This document shows positions 41,902 through 53,700 of a stretch of 64,000 nucleotides of DNA, one piece after another (the first letter of the stretch is position 1; every line of letters begins with the position of its first letter). The notes under the pieces were generated by a model. That model saw only the letters and a list, made by a program, of their open reading frames with translations. It searched no databases and had not been told where the DNA came from. The stretch comes from Massospora cicadina. Its lineage: Eukaryota > Entomophthoromycota > Entomophthoromycetes > Entomophthorales > Entomophthoraceae. The position numbers were made by a program, and so were the translations under genes. Where the stretch lies: positions 62,001 to 126,000 of the forward strand of contig JAKSZP010000193.1 of NCBI GenBank assembly GCA_022478985.1, written 5' to 3'.

Positions 41902-43560
41902 AGAATTAGGGGATAAATTGTCAATAGTAGACCATCCTGAGGAAAACCTGAATTTTGATAAAGTTGGATGGGCAATTCATCTTCTCAATATCAACCACAT
42001 TGTCTAGTAATGGCAAGATCCCTTCCCAGATAACTTTATGCCCAATGAGATCCATGTCATTTTGGAAAACTAGCAGTTAGTTGGTTTAGCTTCAGAGACA
42101 CTGAGCGGTGCTGCTCATACACTTCCTTTAAATGAGCGAGAGTTGTTAAAAGTGCAAGAGAAAAAGTCACATCATCAAGGTAAATTAACATGTATGACAT
42201 CTTCAAGTCCCCTAACAGGCCATTCATCGCCCTTTAGAACGTTGCCAGAGCATTAATAGTCCCTGGGGCATGCATGTAGGCTTGATTAACCCCTCACTTT
42301 CTATAAAAGGACATTTCACCTGATCCTTCAGCGCAAGCTCAATCTGCCAGTAGCAATGTCATGGTTGGATGACATTATAGTAGGAACTGATGCTAGAGAT
42401 AAGGCTGGGAGACAGGAGGCCCAGAGGTGAAGCTTCATGCTCTTCCTGACCTGAAACACACCTTAGATCAACGCTGGGTGCAAGCCAAGCATGCCCAGGT
42501 TGATACTAAGGGGGTGCAAAACGCCCAGCCTCTTATCTAGGCCCAGGCACAGAAACAAACGATTTGCATTTTAAATGAAGATGGTTTGATTTGGTTAATC
42601 GGAGAGCAGGGGTTCAAAGTCCATTTGATTTATGAAATTTTAAGTTTGGGTAAAATATGGCTTTAATCGATTGCTCGAGTGAAGGCACTTTTGGTGTATT
42701 TTACAAAAATGGACGGAAGCGTTTGTTTATTGGAGCGTTAAGGCTTGGGCGCACCTCCGCAGAACCTGAATTTCCCCAGCTCACTTTAAATATGGTTTTT
42801 GTGACCGACATTCCTCGTTGGTCGACTTTATTTAATAAATTTACCCATTATTTACGTTTTTTACCAATGGTTCCTTGGGCAAACTTGGTGGTGAACCTCT
42901 TTAGGGAGGTCTCCAACTATGTGGGCCACTACCTTTTATCACAATTTACAAAAATCCCAGGTGCCCCCTTGGGTCGCCCAGGTCCCCTCCAGATCGAGGC
43001 ACTCAAGGCCCCTGACACCAAGCTACACTTGATTATGGACTCCCCTTTGAGGTCCACTCAAGCGGTAATATTCCTAACTTACCTGGTACTCTATGTTGCG
43101 TTTTACACCCTTGCCTGGGGTGCCTTTTGCACAGGCACAGTTTGAAGTGCCTTCCTTCCCATTCTCCTAACTGCTAGTTCCTTAGCAATGTGGGTTTGCA
43201 ACCCACATCACCTTGCTGGGAACGAGAGAGTTACAGACACTCTCTTGACAAGCTACTAGCAAGATCCATTGCAGAGAATAATTGGGAACCAGCCAAAAGT
43301 CATAGGAATTTGTCAATATATAGTAGCGGATAACTGTCCTTTTGAGTAAGGGCATTTAACTGGTGAAAATTCATTACCACCTAATGTCCATTATCCTTCT
43401 TTCATATAAGCAACAAAGTTGAGGCCCATGGACATTGTGAGGGTTTGAGTAATATGACGTCCAGGAGTTGCTTCAGTTCCTTTGTCACCTGGGCTTCTTT
43501 AACCTTAGATTTCTGTTAAGGTCAAGCACGGATTGGAGGGAGTCGCCCTTAAGAACTCTA
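41902..43560 (-). pseudogene. Reverse transcriptase of element L, split by a solo LTR
   Basis: Minus strand. N-terminal part (43560-43261): QLNALTQKDSYPLLYIDKFL and SQLFSAMDLAS. The H-type solo LTR cuts here, and the frame resumes at 42350 with YWQIELALKDQVKCPFI and KPTCMPQGL. The palm reads IYLDDVTFSLALLTTLAHLK, with an intact YLDD at 42171-42182, followed by FQNDMDLIGHKVIWEGILPL. Stops and shifts elsewhere. The only Gypsy reverse transcriptase in the window whose active site is unchanged. Confidence 0.88.
42357..43260 (+). repeat. Solo H-type LTR (904 bp) in element L
   Basis: Starts TGTCATGGTTGGATGACA, ends GAGAGTTACAGACACTCTC plus TTGACA. Duplication AGCAA (42352-42356) and AGCTA (43261-43265), one mismatch. 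The 162-codon open frame at 42657-43145 is part of the LTR, not a gene. Confidence 0.9.
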
Positions 43561-43699
43561 TGCTGTACACCTTTCATCATCCCAAAGTCATCTGAACTTT
43601 TGAAAATAAGTCAGCATAGTCTTAATCAAACAATCCTCTTGATGATGCTGCTCAGATGTAAGGATGTCATATCTTTACTTCTACGTGGCTTATGGTAGT

Positions 43700-44150
43700 G
43701 TCCTCATTGATCCTTAAATCATGTAGATTTCCACACCTGTGGATAAAATAACTTATTTGGCGGGTAGAGTCTAAACGTATGCAACAAAATTAGTTTCAAA
43801 AGATTTGTATAGGGAGATTGGTGAAATTAGCATTAACATAGTTAGGGGCCCCCAATAAGCAGAATCTAGCACCCTGGGCATGTAAGAGCCTCACAAATGG
43901 CTGAATTGGGTCTCCACAAATTTCCAACAAGTAGTCCAGCGGAATGGTAGCTTAGATCCCTGTGTCCACCAGTATTTGAGAACTTGGGGGTTTAACTAAT
44001 CAGTTGTTGAATTATACAGGCATAACTTCTTGCGCCTCACTACTGGAAGGATGCAGTTTGGCTTTTGTCACAAATATTTAGTAAACTGCTCAATAAAGTT
44101 TGAATGTTAAAATAAACACTCTTTCAAGTTTTCTTCTTCATTTTTACTAT
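43700..44150 (-). pseudogene. Protease region of element L
   Basis: Minus strand: PPSSQILVDTGIQATIPLDY carries the retropepsin Asp-Thr-Gly (about 43970), followed by GARFCLLGAPNYVNANFTNL and PIQIF. The catalytic triad is intact but stops flank the domain. 43561-43700 and 44151-44494 show no clear gene. Confidence 0.75.
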
Positions 44151-44894
44151 AAGAGCATCTTTAAAGACTAGGGGAATGCAATATCCTAAGATAGAAAAAT
44201 ACAGGTCCATATGACTAATTTTTTATTGAATTCAATGAGGATTTTATGCCTATGAGAAAATCATGACCATCATTCTTGTAAGGATCACGGCTGCACCCAT
44301 AAATAACTTCAGTTGATTCACGCCATTTGATTGAAGAAGGGGAACGTTCCTGGGCCCTTCTGGTTAAAATAGAGGATTTAGGACACACCCTTGATGAGCG
44401 TTGGCTTTCTGATGAGGCCTCTCATCTCAATTTTAAGTAAGTTGAAGAGCGGAAGAGGAAGAATTTGCCAAATATTTAATTTGGCCGAAGCCTATGGTAC
44501 AAATTAGGCTCATCTTGATCTGAACATTGACCTATTGGATGTAATTCAGATTATGACATGAATCTGGAGGTCAAGTTAGGGTATTCCATGCCAGAGGAGG
44601 AACGAATCAAAACTGGAGTCATAGGTAAGGATTCAGGAATTTGGAAATGAGGGCTGATCTGGCTTAACACATGACTGGTGTCTTAAATCATCTGAATCAT
44701 GATTCACTGGGATATGGAGCTTTTGTGCATGATGATCCAGTTGTTGCTCCAAAGCCTAGGGTAAAGGAGCCTCAGTAAGTAGGCTTTGCAATGCTAAAAA
44801 AGGGAAAATGATAACTGATAATTCAGTTTAGTTTTTAAGAAAATTATTACAAAAATCAATAAAATATTTGCTTGATTAAAATCATTAAAAAGTT

Positions 44895-45884
44895 CCCCAC
44901 TCCATGATGAAATACCTCACATCACACACATCGGCCACAGGTCCTCATGGGACTAAAACCCACTACAAAGGAATCCTACTCTCCATGCGGAGCGCTGAGT
45001 GGAGAATTCGTATTAGTGGACATACAATCCAAAAAGGCCGCCCCTCTCCTCAGTTCACACAAGAGGTACAGGGGCTACCCATTCAGGATGGCGTGATCCC
45101 CATTTGGCCCCATGTCCTATCCAGGGTGGACTACCTGGACATGATGGACATCCCTTATTCCATTGATACCCAAAAAACTATCTGGAAATCTGTACACCAT
45201 CCTCTGGTGCAGCCTCAAGTCCGCTCCCATGTGTGGCGCTGCCTGAGGCTGGTGTATCGTACAGCTGAACGCTCTAATGCTTTACACTCATCCTGTGTCG
45301 TGTGTGGCCAGTATGGAACGCTGTTCCACCGCCTGAAAAAGTGCCCTACCTCTAAAGTGATATGGCGCGAAGTTCAACGTTTACTGAGCCAGAATCAAAC
45401 ACATCCCTTCAGTCTGTCAAGAGATATGTTTGCTCTATCAATGGCCTCCTCCCTTCCACCCTCCCTCCGTGCTTTGGTGGTTGCAATCGCCATGTGGACC
45501 ATCCACATGATTGTCTTAGAGCCATCGCAGGCTCCACCCCCACCCTCCCAGAAGCTGTCCACAGATTTCGGTCTCATTTGGTGGACCACTTTCAAGCATG
45601 GATTTTTGGATACCTCCCACCGCGTTGCCGACAGCTGGTCTCCTCCTGGTTCCCAGTCTGGTTCATCAAATCAGACCCCTTCCTCCACACGTGCTCAATA
45701 GTGTCTACGTCCCCTACACACGTTCCCTCCCCCTCCCCATAAGTGGCGTTCCCGCTGGCAACAAGAGATAGCATCGCTTCTCTGGGGTGCCTCCCCTGGT
45801 ACTAAGTTTTGTCTCTTCTGAGTCATATTCAGAAGTGTCCGTCTCATGGTCAGCCTTCCCCGCAATAAATTTAAAATTTAAAAA
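44895..45884 (+). mobile_element. LINE family 1, copy C, 5'-truncated
   Basis: The last 990 bp of the family (matches copy A from about 3716 to 4710). Target duplication CATTAAAAAGTT (44883-44894) and CATTAGAAAAGTT (45885-45897). 5' truncation is the usual result of incomplete target-primed reverse transcription. Confidence 0.9.
44904..45701 (+). pseudogene. LINE ORF2 C-terminus, copy C
   Basis: An open frame of 265 codons, MMKYLTSHTSATGPHGTKTH to the finger CVVCGQYGTLFHRLKKC (45293-45343) and on to a stop at 45701. It differs from copies A and D by a shift after the finger; the second half in A's frame continues as the frame at 45362-45742. Truncated, so without endonuclease or reverse transcriptase. 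Confidence 0.85.
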
Positions 45885-46175
45885 CATTAGAAAAGTTTGT
45901 TTTAATTATTATTCAAGATACAACTGGAAATATGAACTCAATAAGTGAGCTGAACCATGCGTTGGCCTCATTCCCAGCTCTATCATGGAGTCAGACACTG
46001 CTGCTCACGTGAAGAATCGCTGGAACTGTAGTCCAAGAACACATTGTGACTTCCAGTAATGGCGTGCGGTTTTGGGGGTGGATTCCCACCAGGTTGTCAG
46101 TAATGTGGTCATTGATATGGCTCACACTTCCCAACTCACTTCTCATGTATTGACATGAACCCGCCTGTTACATCA

Positions 46176-46190
46176 AATGAAACTAAAATC
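46176..46190 (+). promoter_or_regulatory. Candidate self-priming site of element E
   Basis: AATGAAACTAAAATC lies about four bases after the LTR end and does not begin TGG. The predicted transcript start about 30 nt after the TATA-like element reads CAGTTTAGTTTTT (about 44824); TTTAGTTT there is complementary to AAACTAAA here. Same arrangement as in J. Confidence 0.5.
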
Positions 46191-46199
46191 CCTTTATCT

Positions 46200-47300
46200 A
46201 CATTTTTTGGGAGCCTTGAGAGGTGGTGGTCACTGGTGGAGAAGAATGTATCGACATTTGCAGACTGTAGCTATAATGGGGTTCTTTCTGGCATTCTTGT
46301 TGCGTGAGGTGGGGCAATTATGGGGAGTGGTAATCCTGCAACTGCGGAAGTCCAGGTAAAGGACAAATCACCTAATGGTCATATGGCGTTGTTCATGGAG
46401 GCGCTGGACAAAATTCATCAGGTCATCACATGAGTCCACTTCCAAGCCGGTTGAAGCAGGCAACAGGAGGGAATCTTCCTTTTTACTCCAACTGGCCCAG
46501 GTAATGGACGCGTTACCTTCATAATTGCCATGATGGTTTCAGGACATGATCAAGGAATAAGGTTGCTTACCAAATTCAATGGAGGAGTGCATGTAATTGA
46601 ATGACCAGGAGGCATATCCAGATGAAGCAAAAGATGAGGCGTGGTTAGCGATCCTAATGGTTAGCCATGGGCATAGTTCAATGGAAAAATATGCGCGGAT
46701 TTTCCACCCATTGGCGAAGGCAGCCCAGAAAGCAGAAACCCAACCTTCACATATTTTCCATCAGTGCTTGCAGCAGATTTGCCGGTAAGTTTGGCAGATG
46801 CAAAGGTACAGGGCATGCTTGCAGAAGAGATTTGTGTTATCATTATGAGTTGAGAAACAATTGATGCTGGCCCAGAATAGTGTGAGGGATCAATGTCACC
46901 AGGGAAAAGACAATACACAGCAAGTGGCTGTTCTAGTATAGGGGGCTGACATCCAGACCCAATAGATTTTGGAAACGTACAGGGGGAGTGCGCCAAAAAA
47001 TGAGGAAGAGGTACAGAAAACAGTGAGCCATGGGCAGAGAAAAGGAATATTCCAAGGAATCATTATCTGAAAATTTTTAATTTAAGGATTCATTTAGACA
47101 TAAGTCGCTTTCTTCACTTTGTCAGAATTTATTTTTCCTGTTGTAGTTGCATACAGATGGAGTAATGGAAGGGGCGATGGCCCTAGTAGAAACTGAGACA
47201 TAAAAGAATTACGTTGAGCCTGAACTGGGTGAGCGCTTGAAGTTACAGAATCAGAAGGGACTGAAGGTGTTTGCCAATGCATTGTGGAGAATGACCTCAT
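46200..47300 (+). pseudogene. Gag region of element E
   Basis: Best segment 46597-46740: DQEAYPDEAKDEAWLAILMV, SMEKYARIFHPLAKAAQKAE, resembling the J gag segment. Flanking parts are broken by stops. No zinc knuckle found. 47301-47741 should contain the protease but no Asp-Thr-Gly motif is readable. Confidence 0.65.
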
Positions 47301-47741
47301 GGTGAGTGAGCCCTCAATAAAAGTATTTCAGACTTTCATTCAGGTTCTGGGAGAAGAAATGTGAAATTGAGAATTTGGATCACCTGGTTGTGCTGGGGAT
47401 GTGGTGGTGGCATCAATTCTGGCCCCAAATTGATTTGCCTTCCAGTACTGTGAACTTAAATCTGAGAATAGGCCACTGATGAGGTGGAAAATGTTGGTGG
47501 GAGGCAATAAGTCAGATATATATAAAAACCTGGGGGCCATGCAGAAGTAGGTGTTGCTGGCAGCGTAATAATAGTTTGCAGGAATTTTTGGACCAAAAAG
47601 GATTCGCTATTATCTCCCATGGGCCCATTTACATTTTCATTTCGATTCAAAGAGGGGTCCAAACTCCCCTGTGGATGCCAGATCTATCCGCTAAACAATT
47701 GGGCAAGGCTGCATTGGAGGAGCATGTGAATTTGATGTTGA

Positions 47742-48430
47742 GTGAGGGTTAATCAAACCATCAAAGTATGTAGTGTTTCCCCAATGTTACTGAAGCACAA
47801 GGCAAGCAGAGAATTATGGCTGTGCTTGGACTTCCAGCGGGTTGACGCGGTTATGGAGCTGGACCCTTACCCCATGCCGTTAGTGGAGTTCATCATCCCA
47901 TTGTTCACAGTGTGTAACAACTTCACCAAGCTTGATCTAGAAGATGATATTAAAAATGTACCCATGAGACCAGAGCAACAGAAGTACACAGCGTATAAAT
48001 GCCACCTCAGCATGTTCCAGTAAAAATTAATATCATTTGGTCTGAGGAGTGCCCCAGTGGTGTTTCAATGCATGATTGAGTGGGTGCTGAGTAGTATGAT
48101 TGGCTGGCGTTACATCACATATATGGATGTCATCCTTGTATTTCCAATTCCTGAAATGCACATGTACGTGATGTGCTAGAAGTTCTGGAAGTGCTGGCTG
48201 AGACGGTATTGCGGTTGAAGCCTTCAAAATGTGAGTTCAACAAACAATTGGTAATGTTACTGGGAAATGTCATGTTAAGAAAGGGGCTTGGGGTATGCCT
48301 GTACAAGTTACAGTCGGTGCACATGTGGAAAGCCCTGACAGATGGAACAGGCATAAGGAGTTTTTTGGTGATGATGAATTTCTTCAGGCGGTTCATGAAC
48401 TGATTTATCGCAGTTGGCCCTGTCACTTAC
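47742..48430 (+). pseudogene. Reverse transcriptase of element E
   Basis: Frame with LWLCLDFQRVDAVMELDPYP, FTKLDLEDDIKNVPMRPEQQ and KYTAYKCHLSMFQ, then after a stop ISFGLRSAPVVFQCMIEWVL and ITYMDVILVF. The active site is YMDV where YMDD is expected (second catalytic Asp to Val, GTC at about 48127). It continues as ETVLRLKPSKCEFNKQLVML. Confidence 0.87.
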
Positions 48431-48446
48431 ACGGTTGACATAAGAT

Positions 48447-49000
48447 GTGCCATTTGTGTGGATGGAGGAGGAAAAACGGACATTCAATCAGCTGAAGGAG
48501 AAGCTCATTTCAGCGCCTGTCCTGGCTCATCTGGACCCCAATAAACTATTCATGGTTGAGACAGACGCCACAAATTTCGCCATGGGGGCTTTATTGTTAC
48601 AGAAGGGGGTGACGGGCTGGAGCACCTGGTGTGCTATTTTAGCCAGAAGGTGATCCTGAAGGAAACAAATTATTGGATATATTATAAGGAACTAAAGGCG
48701 GTGGTCTTGGCTTTTCAGGGGTGGCAGCACCATCTGCTGTATGCCTGGCACCCTTTTGTGGTCTGGACAGACCATTGAGTGCTATAGTATTACTGTGACC
48801 CAATGAAGATATATCAGCGCCAAGCCCGTTGGCATGTGGAGCTGGTTTAATATGATTTCCATGTAGTGTATTGACAAGGGGCGGTTAATACCTTGGTGGA
48901 TTGGTTGAGTCATAATGCGGGGCTGGCATATTAGATTCTGAATATGGAGGGTATACAAAGCTACCATGTTCCATTCAGACCAATTTGCGATGATGATAAA
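48447..49000 (+). pseudogene. RNase H of element E
   Basis: PFVWMEEEKRTFNQLKEKLI, SAPVLAHLDPNKLFMVETDA, TNFAMGALLLQKGV, then in other frames a KELKAVVLAFQGWQHHLLYA-like stretch and HPFVVWTDH near 48755. The catalytic Asp of ETDATNFA is present. The C-terminal part is decayed. Confidence 0.83.
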
Positions 49001-49149
49001 CTAGAGAGTGAATTGGGGAAGGAAATCCGTCAGAAGCGAAGAAGTCAGAATTTGGTCATCAGTTGTGTGCCAAAATAGCAGAAGGCCAGCAGCATGGTAA
49101 CCATCGGACATACAGGAAGAGAAACGGAATTCTGTACCATGATTTGTAA

Positions 49150-50278
49150 GTGTGGGTTCTAAATCCATCGTTACAATGGGAGGTACTGTAAGCGTACTTG
49201 ACCACCCATTGGCAGGCCATATGGGAGTCAAGAAAATGGTTGTTTTGGTGCAGCATAACTATTTGTGGACCAGACTTAGGAAGGATATTATGAAGTATGT
49301 GGCGGAATGCTTGGTTTGCACTCAGTTAAAACCTTTGAGGAAGCCACCCATAAGTAAGTTTCATTCCAAATGCCAATTCAGCTATGGGGATTGGTTAGTG
49401 TAGGCTTCATCACAGGGTAACCCAAGGTCCAAGGGAAGGATGTGATAATGGGTTTTTTTTGATCAGCTGACTAAAAATGACAAATTTTTTCCCATGTAAC
49501 TTAATTTAGCAGCCAAGGATGCCATAAAATTTTTTATTGATTAGATATTCGCCCAACATGGCCTACCAGCTGAACAGTTTCAAATTGCAGACACCAATTC
49601 ATATTAAAATTCTGGTCAAACTTTGTGGGGGAATTTAAAAATTGCCCATGTAGGGTTTGGCGTATTATCCCCAATCTGACAAACAGACATAGAGGGTAAA
49701 CCAGATATTAAAACAGTACTTTTGGTGCTACTTTTTTAGACTGTCATGATGATTGGGTCTCTTGGGCCATATTAGCCCAGTTTGCTTATAACAACCATTG
49801 TCAATTGTTGATGGGTACGACCCAATTTTCGCAAAAAATGGGTTAAAATTTTGCGTTAGATAGGGGGTCAAGTGGTGGAGTGTGCCAGAGGGCGGACTAG
49901 TTGTCCTGCAGGATGATGGACATAAAAAAGAAGTTATAAGGGAATCTGAAGTGTGCCATGGCGTGGCAGAAGCAATACATGGACCTTTAAAGAGCGCTGG
50001 ACCCGCTGTTCACTTCAGGGTATTGGGTGTTGATTGCGGCGAAAATTCACGCCATACCAGTGAAAAAGCTGTATGCTTTGCCAAAGTTTTTGGGTCCTTA
50101 TAAAGTGATTTGGGTTAACAATAAGTTCGCATCTGAACTAGACCTTCCAGAAGGGTTAAGCACATTTGGTCATCCATGCCTCTCAGCTTTGAGAGGTCTT
50201 AGGTTGAGGAAGAAAGTGGTCTGGACCATGGAGCCCGCAGGAGGAAATAACCAGGATATGAAGTTGAGAGGATACTGA
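49150..50278 (+). pseudogene. Integrase of element E
   Basis: Zinc-binding part 49152-49400: VLDHPLAGHMGVKKMVVLVQ, YVAECLVCTQLKPLRKPP (His pair and Cys pair intact). Core in broken frames: GKDVIMGFF near 49435, FAQHGLPAEQFQIADTNSY near 49550, and YYPQSDKQT followed by TAG at the catalytic Glu position near 49690. C-terminal part 50027-50278: YALPKFLGPYKVIWVNNKFA and LPEGLSTFGHPCLSAL, the GPY/F module. No chromodomain seen. Confidence 0.85.
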
Positions 50279-50406
50279 ATGAGCGATGGGTGAGAGGCCA
50301 GTGGCAAATTTAGTGAGATTTAGGGGTATCCAGTGGAGGAGGCGACCTGGAAGATGCTGAAGGAATGTGTGTGCTGCCTGGAGAAAATCTGGGAATTCTT
50401 GGTATC

Positions 50407-50419
50407 ACAGGGGGTGATG
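50407..50419 (+). promoter_or_regulatory. Polypurine tract of element E
   Basis: CACAGGGGGTGATG lies directly before the 3' LTR start. Confidence 0.6.
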
Positions 50420-50761
50420 TGATGGACCAGGCTTGGCCTGGTCTTCATATTGACCTAGTGGATGAGATCATGGTTTCTGCTGTGAATACAAAGGTTAAGT
50501 TTGAGAAATTTGTGCCAGGGTAGGAAAGAATAGAGAATGAAGTCATAGGTAAGGATTCAAAAATTTTGGAATGAGGGCAGATATTGCATAATGCATGACT
50601 AGCGTCCGTAATTCTCCAAATTACAGCTCACTGTGACATGGAGATTTCACATATGATGATCCTTAAATTTTAAATTTACGGTGGGGAAGGCCGACCATGG
50701 GACGGACACTTCCGAATATGACTCAGACGAGACAAAACTCAGTACCAGGTGAGGCACCCCA

Positions 50762-53700
50762 GAGAAGCGATGCTATCTCTTGTTGCCAGCGGGAACGCCA
50801 CTTATGGGAAGGGGGAGGGAACGTGTGTAGGGGGCGTAGCCACTATTGAGCACGTGTGGAGGAAGGGGTCTGATTTGATGAACCAGACTGGGAACCAGGA
50901 GGAGACCAGCTGCCGGTGACATGGTGGGAGATATCCAAACATCCACGCTTGAAAGTGATCCACCAAATGAGACCGGAATCTGTGGACAGCTTCAGGGAGG
51001 GTGGGGATGGATCCGGCGATGGCATCCAAGACAATCGTGTGGATAGTCCACATGGCGATTGCAACCACCAGAGCACGAAGGGAGGGTGGGAGGGGGAGGC
51101 CATTGATGAAGCAAACATATCTCTTGACAGACTGAAGGGATGTGTTTGATCCTGGCCTAGCAGACGTTGGACTTCGCGCCATATTACTTTAGAGGTGGGG
51201 CACTTCTCCAGGCGGTGAAACAGCGTTCCATACTGGCCACACACGACACAGGATGAGTGTAAAGCATTAGAGCGCTCAGCTGTACGATACACCCGCCTCA
51301 GGCAGCGCCATACATGGGAACGGACTTGAGGCTGCAACAGAGGATGGTGTGCGTATTTCCAGATAGTCTTTTGGGTCTCAGTGGAATAAGGGATGTCCAT
51401 CATGTCCAGGTAGTCCACCCTGGATAGGACATGGGGTCGAATGGGATCACGCCATCTTGGATGGGTAGCCCCTGTACCTCTTGTGTGAACTGAGGAGAGG
51501 GGCGGCCTCTTCGGGTTGTATGTCCACTAATACGAATTCTCCACTCTGCGCTTTGCATGGAGAGTAGGATTCGTTTGTAGTTGGTTTTTGTCCCGTGAGG
51601 ACCTGTGGCTGATGTGTGTGATGCAAGGTATTTCATCAGGGAGTGGGGGTTTGATGGGTTGTTGAGGCCCAAGGCTCAGGAGAAGTTGGAGCGGGCCGCG
51701 CGGGACCAGTGTTGGGATGGGAGTGTAGGAGCAGTGACAGCCGCAATCCAGGTGCCTAGGATCTTGGCGGCATGGGCTTTGAAGTCAAGTAGGCCCATGC
51801 CACCATGATGATGAGGGCCAAAAATGACCTCTAGCCGTACTGGTGGAGGATGGCCTGACCAAAGCCAACCTTGTAGCAAAGCATACAGGGATTTGAAGAA
51901 GCTTGGGGAGAAGGGGATGGCGTGGGCTCCAAACCAGACTTTGGATAAGAGCATAGAGTTGGCAAGAACAACCCTGCCAGTGAGGGTAGTAGGGTGGGGT
52001 CTGAGAGAGGCGATTCGCTTCGTCACGTTGTCCAGTATATGGCCCTCCATTACTGCTGACGCGTATCCTCCTGCCTCCAACCATACGCCCAGATGGCGTA
52101 CCGGTCCTATGGTAGGTCGCGGCACAAAGGGGAGCACCAGTGGAGCGGTGTGTTTTGAGTTAGTAAAGCGTGGACTTGGGCGAGCAGCTGGGCTGGGTTG
52201 GGAACTACTTGCTGGGGCCCAGCAGTTCTGAAACCGACCAAGGAGGATGATTTCAGTTTTGGAGGTGTTCAGTGCCGCGTTGCTTACCGGGATTATTCCT
52301 GGATGAGGGCTTCAAGCGCGCGTGCATCTTTATTATTAGACACCCCCACCACGCAATCATCTGCAAATGCCATCATCTTGACTGGGGTTTGGCCTGGCAC
52401 ATGGACCCCAGTGAGTTGGGCATTCACATTTCGCAGTAGTGGGTCAAGGCTGAAGTTGTATAAGAGTGGGCTCAGGGGGTCCCCTTGTCGCAGGCCCCTT
52501 TGAGGATGGACTACATCCGTTAGGAAACCTGGGCCACGCACAGCCATTGTTGCAGATTCCGTGAGCAGCATCACTCAGTTAATGAAGCGGGGAGGTAGGC
52601 GGAATTGTTGGAGGCAGGCCCTAAGGTATTCCCAGTTTACTCTATCATAGGCCTTTTGTTGGTCCAAGAATACAAGTGCCCCAGAGGCTGTGGACTGACA
52701 CACATTAGCCACAGAGTGCACGTTATCCCAAATCGACCTTCTGGGGATGAAACCGAATTGTTCTGGAGAGATGGTGGCAGATGCTACAGTCCCTAAACGG
52801 TTAGCCATGATTTTTGTTAAAATTTTGGTGTCTGTGTTTGTTAGAGAAATGGGGCGCCAGTTGGCTAAGTCTAGCCTATCCCCTTTCTTGAAGAGTGTGA
52901 CTGTAAAAGCCTCATGTCCTCCTGGTAGGAGGCGCGTTTCCAACAGGCTTTGGTTGAGTGAGGCTAGCAGCAATGGGGATATGTATTTAAAATATTTTTT
53001 GTAGAACTCATATGGAATGCCATCTGGGCCTGGGCATTTTCAGTTTGGCGCACCGTGAATGGTAGTCCATAATTCATTCAGAGTAATTAAATTCATTATT
53101 TCCGGGTATTGGAAAATGGTGCGTATATGAGCTCTGTTGAGAAATTCCGCCATTTCAGCTGGCTGAATTGGTTCAGCTCGGTATAACTCGGAGTAATATC
53201 TTTGCATTTCAATTGCCACTTCGGCCAGTGTGTCCACGATAGAATTATCCGATCTTCACACCTGTGTGCAGGCCACGCTCTGGCGTAGTACAAAATTTTT
53301 TTTGAAGAAGTATGCGGTGCACTTGTCGCCTTTAGTGATGCGTGTGGCCCTGTATTGGACACAAACCCAATGTTTGTGTTGCCTTTCAAGTGCGTTGAGG
53401 TGTGCTGCTGCCTCCGCCCACTTCTGGCCCCATGCAGGGCTATATCCTGAGGCTGGAATGTTGGACTCCAAGTGGGCCAATTCTACCAGCGCGCATGATA
53501 TAACCGCCAATGTGGCTCGTGAGCGTCTGGATGAAAGATGGTGATAGTGGCGGATGGTGTCTTTTTTGAAAGTTTCCCATGTGGAAATGGGGTCCGCACA
53601 AAATGGTGCAACAAACGATTTTGCCAAAGTTGCCTCTTCCACCCACGTGGAAAATCCTGGCGACGCAAGCTCTGGGGGGCGGATTTTGCACCAATGTGGG

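Larger units (their letters stand above)
36150..44494 (-). mobile_element. Ty3/Gypsy element L (B/F-like), minus strand, with nested LTRs
   Basis: Minus-strand protease, reverse transcriptase, RNase H, integrase and start of a 3' LTR, in the right order from 44150 down to 39368 and on to about 36150. Interrupted by three LTR copies (36547-39367, 41250-41896, 42357-43260). The integrase ends NQVNDRFLQNYVTP and lacks a chromodomain, like B and F. Gag and 5' LTR are missing because E is inserted at 44495. The left border with N is not fixed. Confidence 0.82.
44495..46172 (+). repeat. 5' LTR of element E (interrupted by LINE C)
   Basis: Parts 44495-44894 and 45885-46172. Starts TGGTACAAATTAGGCTCATC where the 3' LTR starts TGATGGACCAGGC; strong match over TGATGATCCnnTTGTTGCTC and GGTAAAGGAGCCT. 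TATA-like CTAAAAAAGGG at about 44793 (CTATAAAAAGGG in the 3' LTR). It ends about GCCTGTTACA by comparison with the solo LTR at 41250-41896. The former target of LINE C is CATTAGAAAAGTT. Confidence 0.78.

Noticed and set aside
42657..43145. Open frame of 162 codons, a candidate small gene
   Set aside because: It lies wholly inside a solo H-type LTR with its own target duplication, and the frame is not kept in the other LTR copies.
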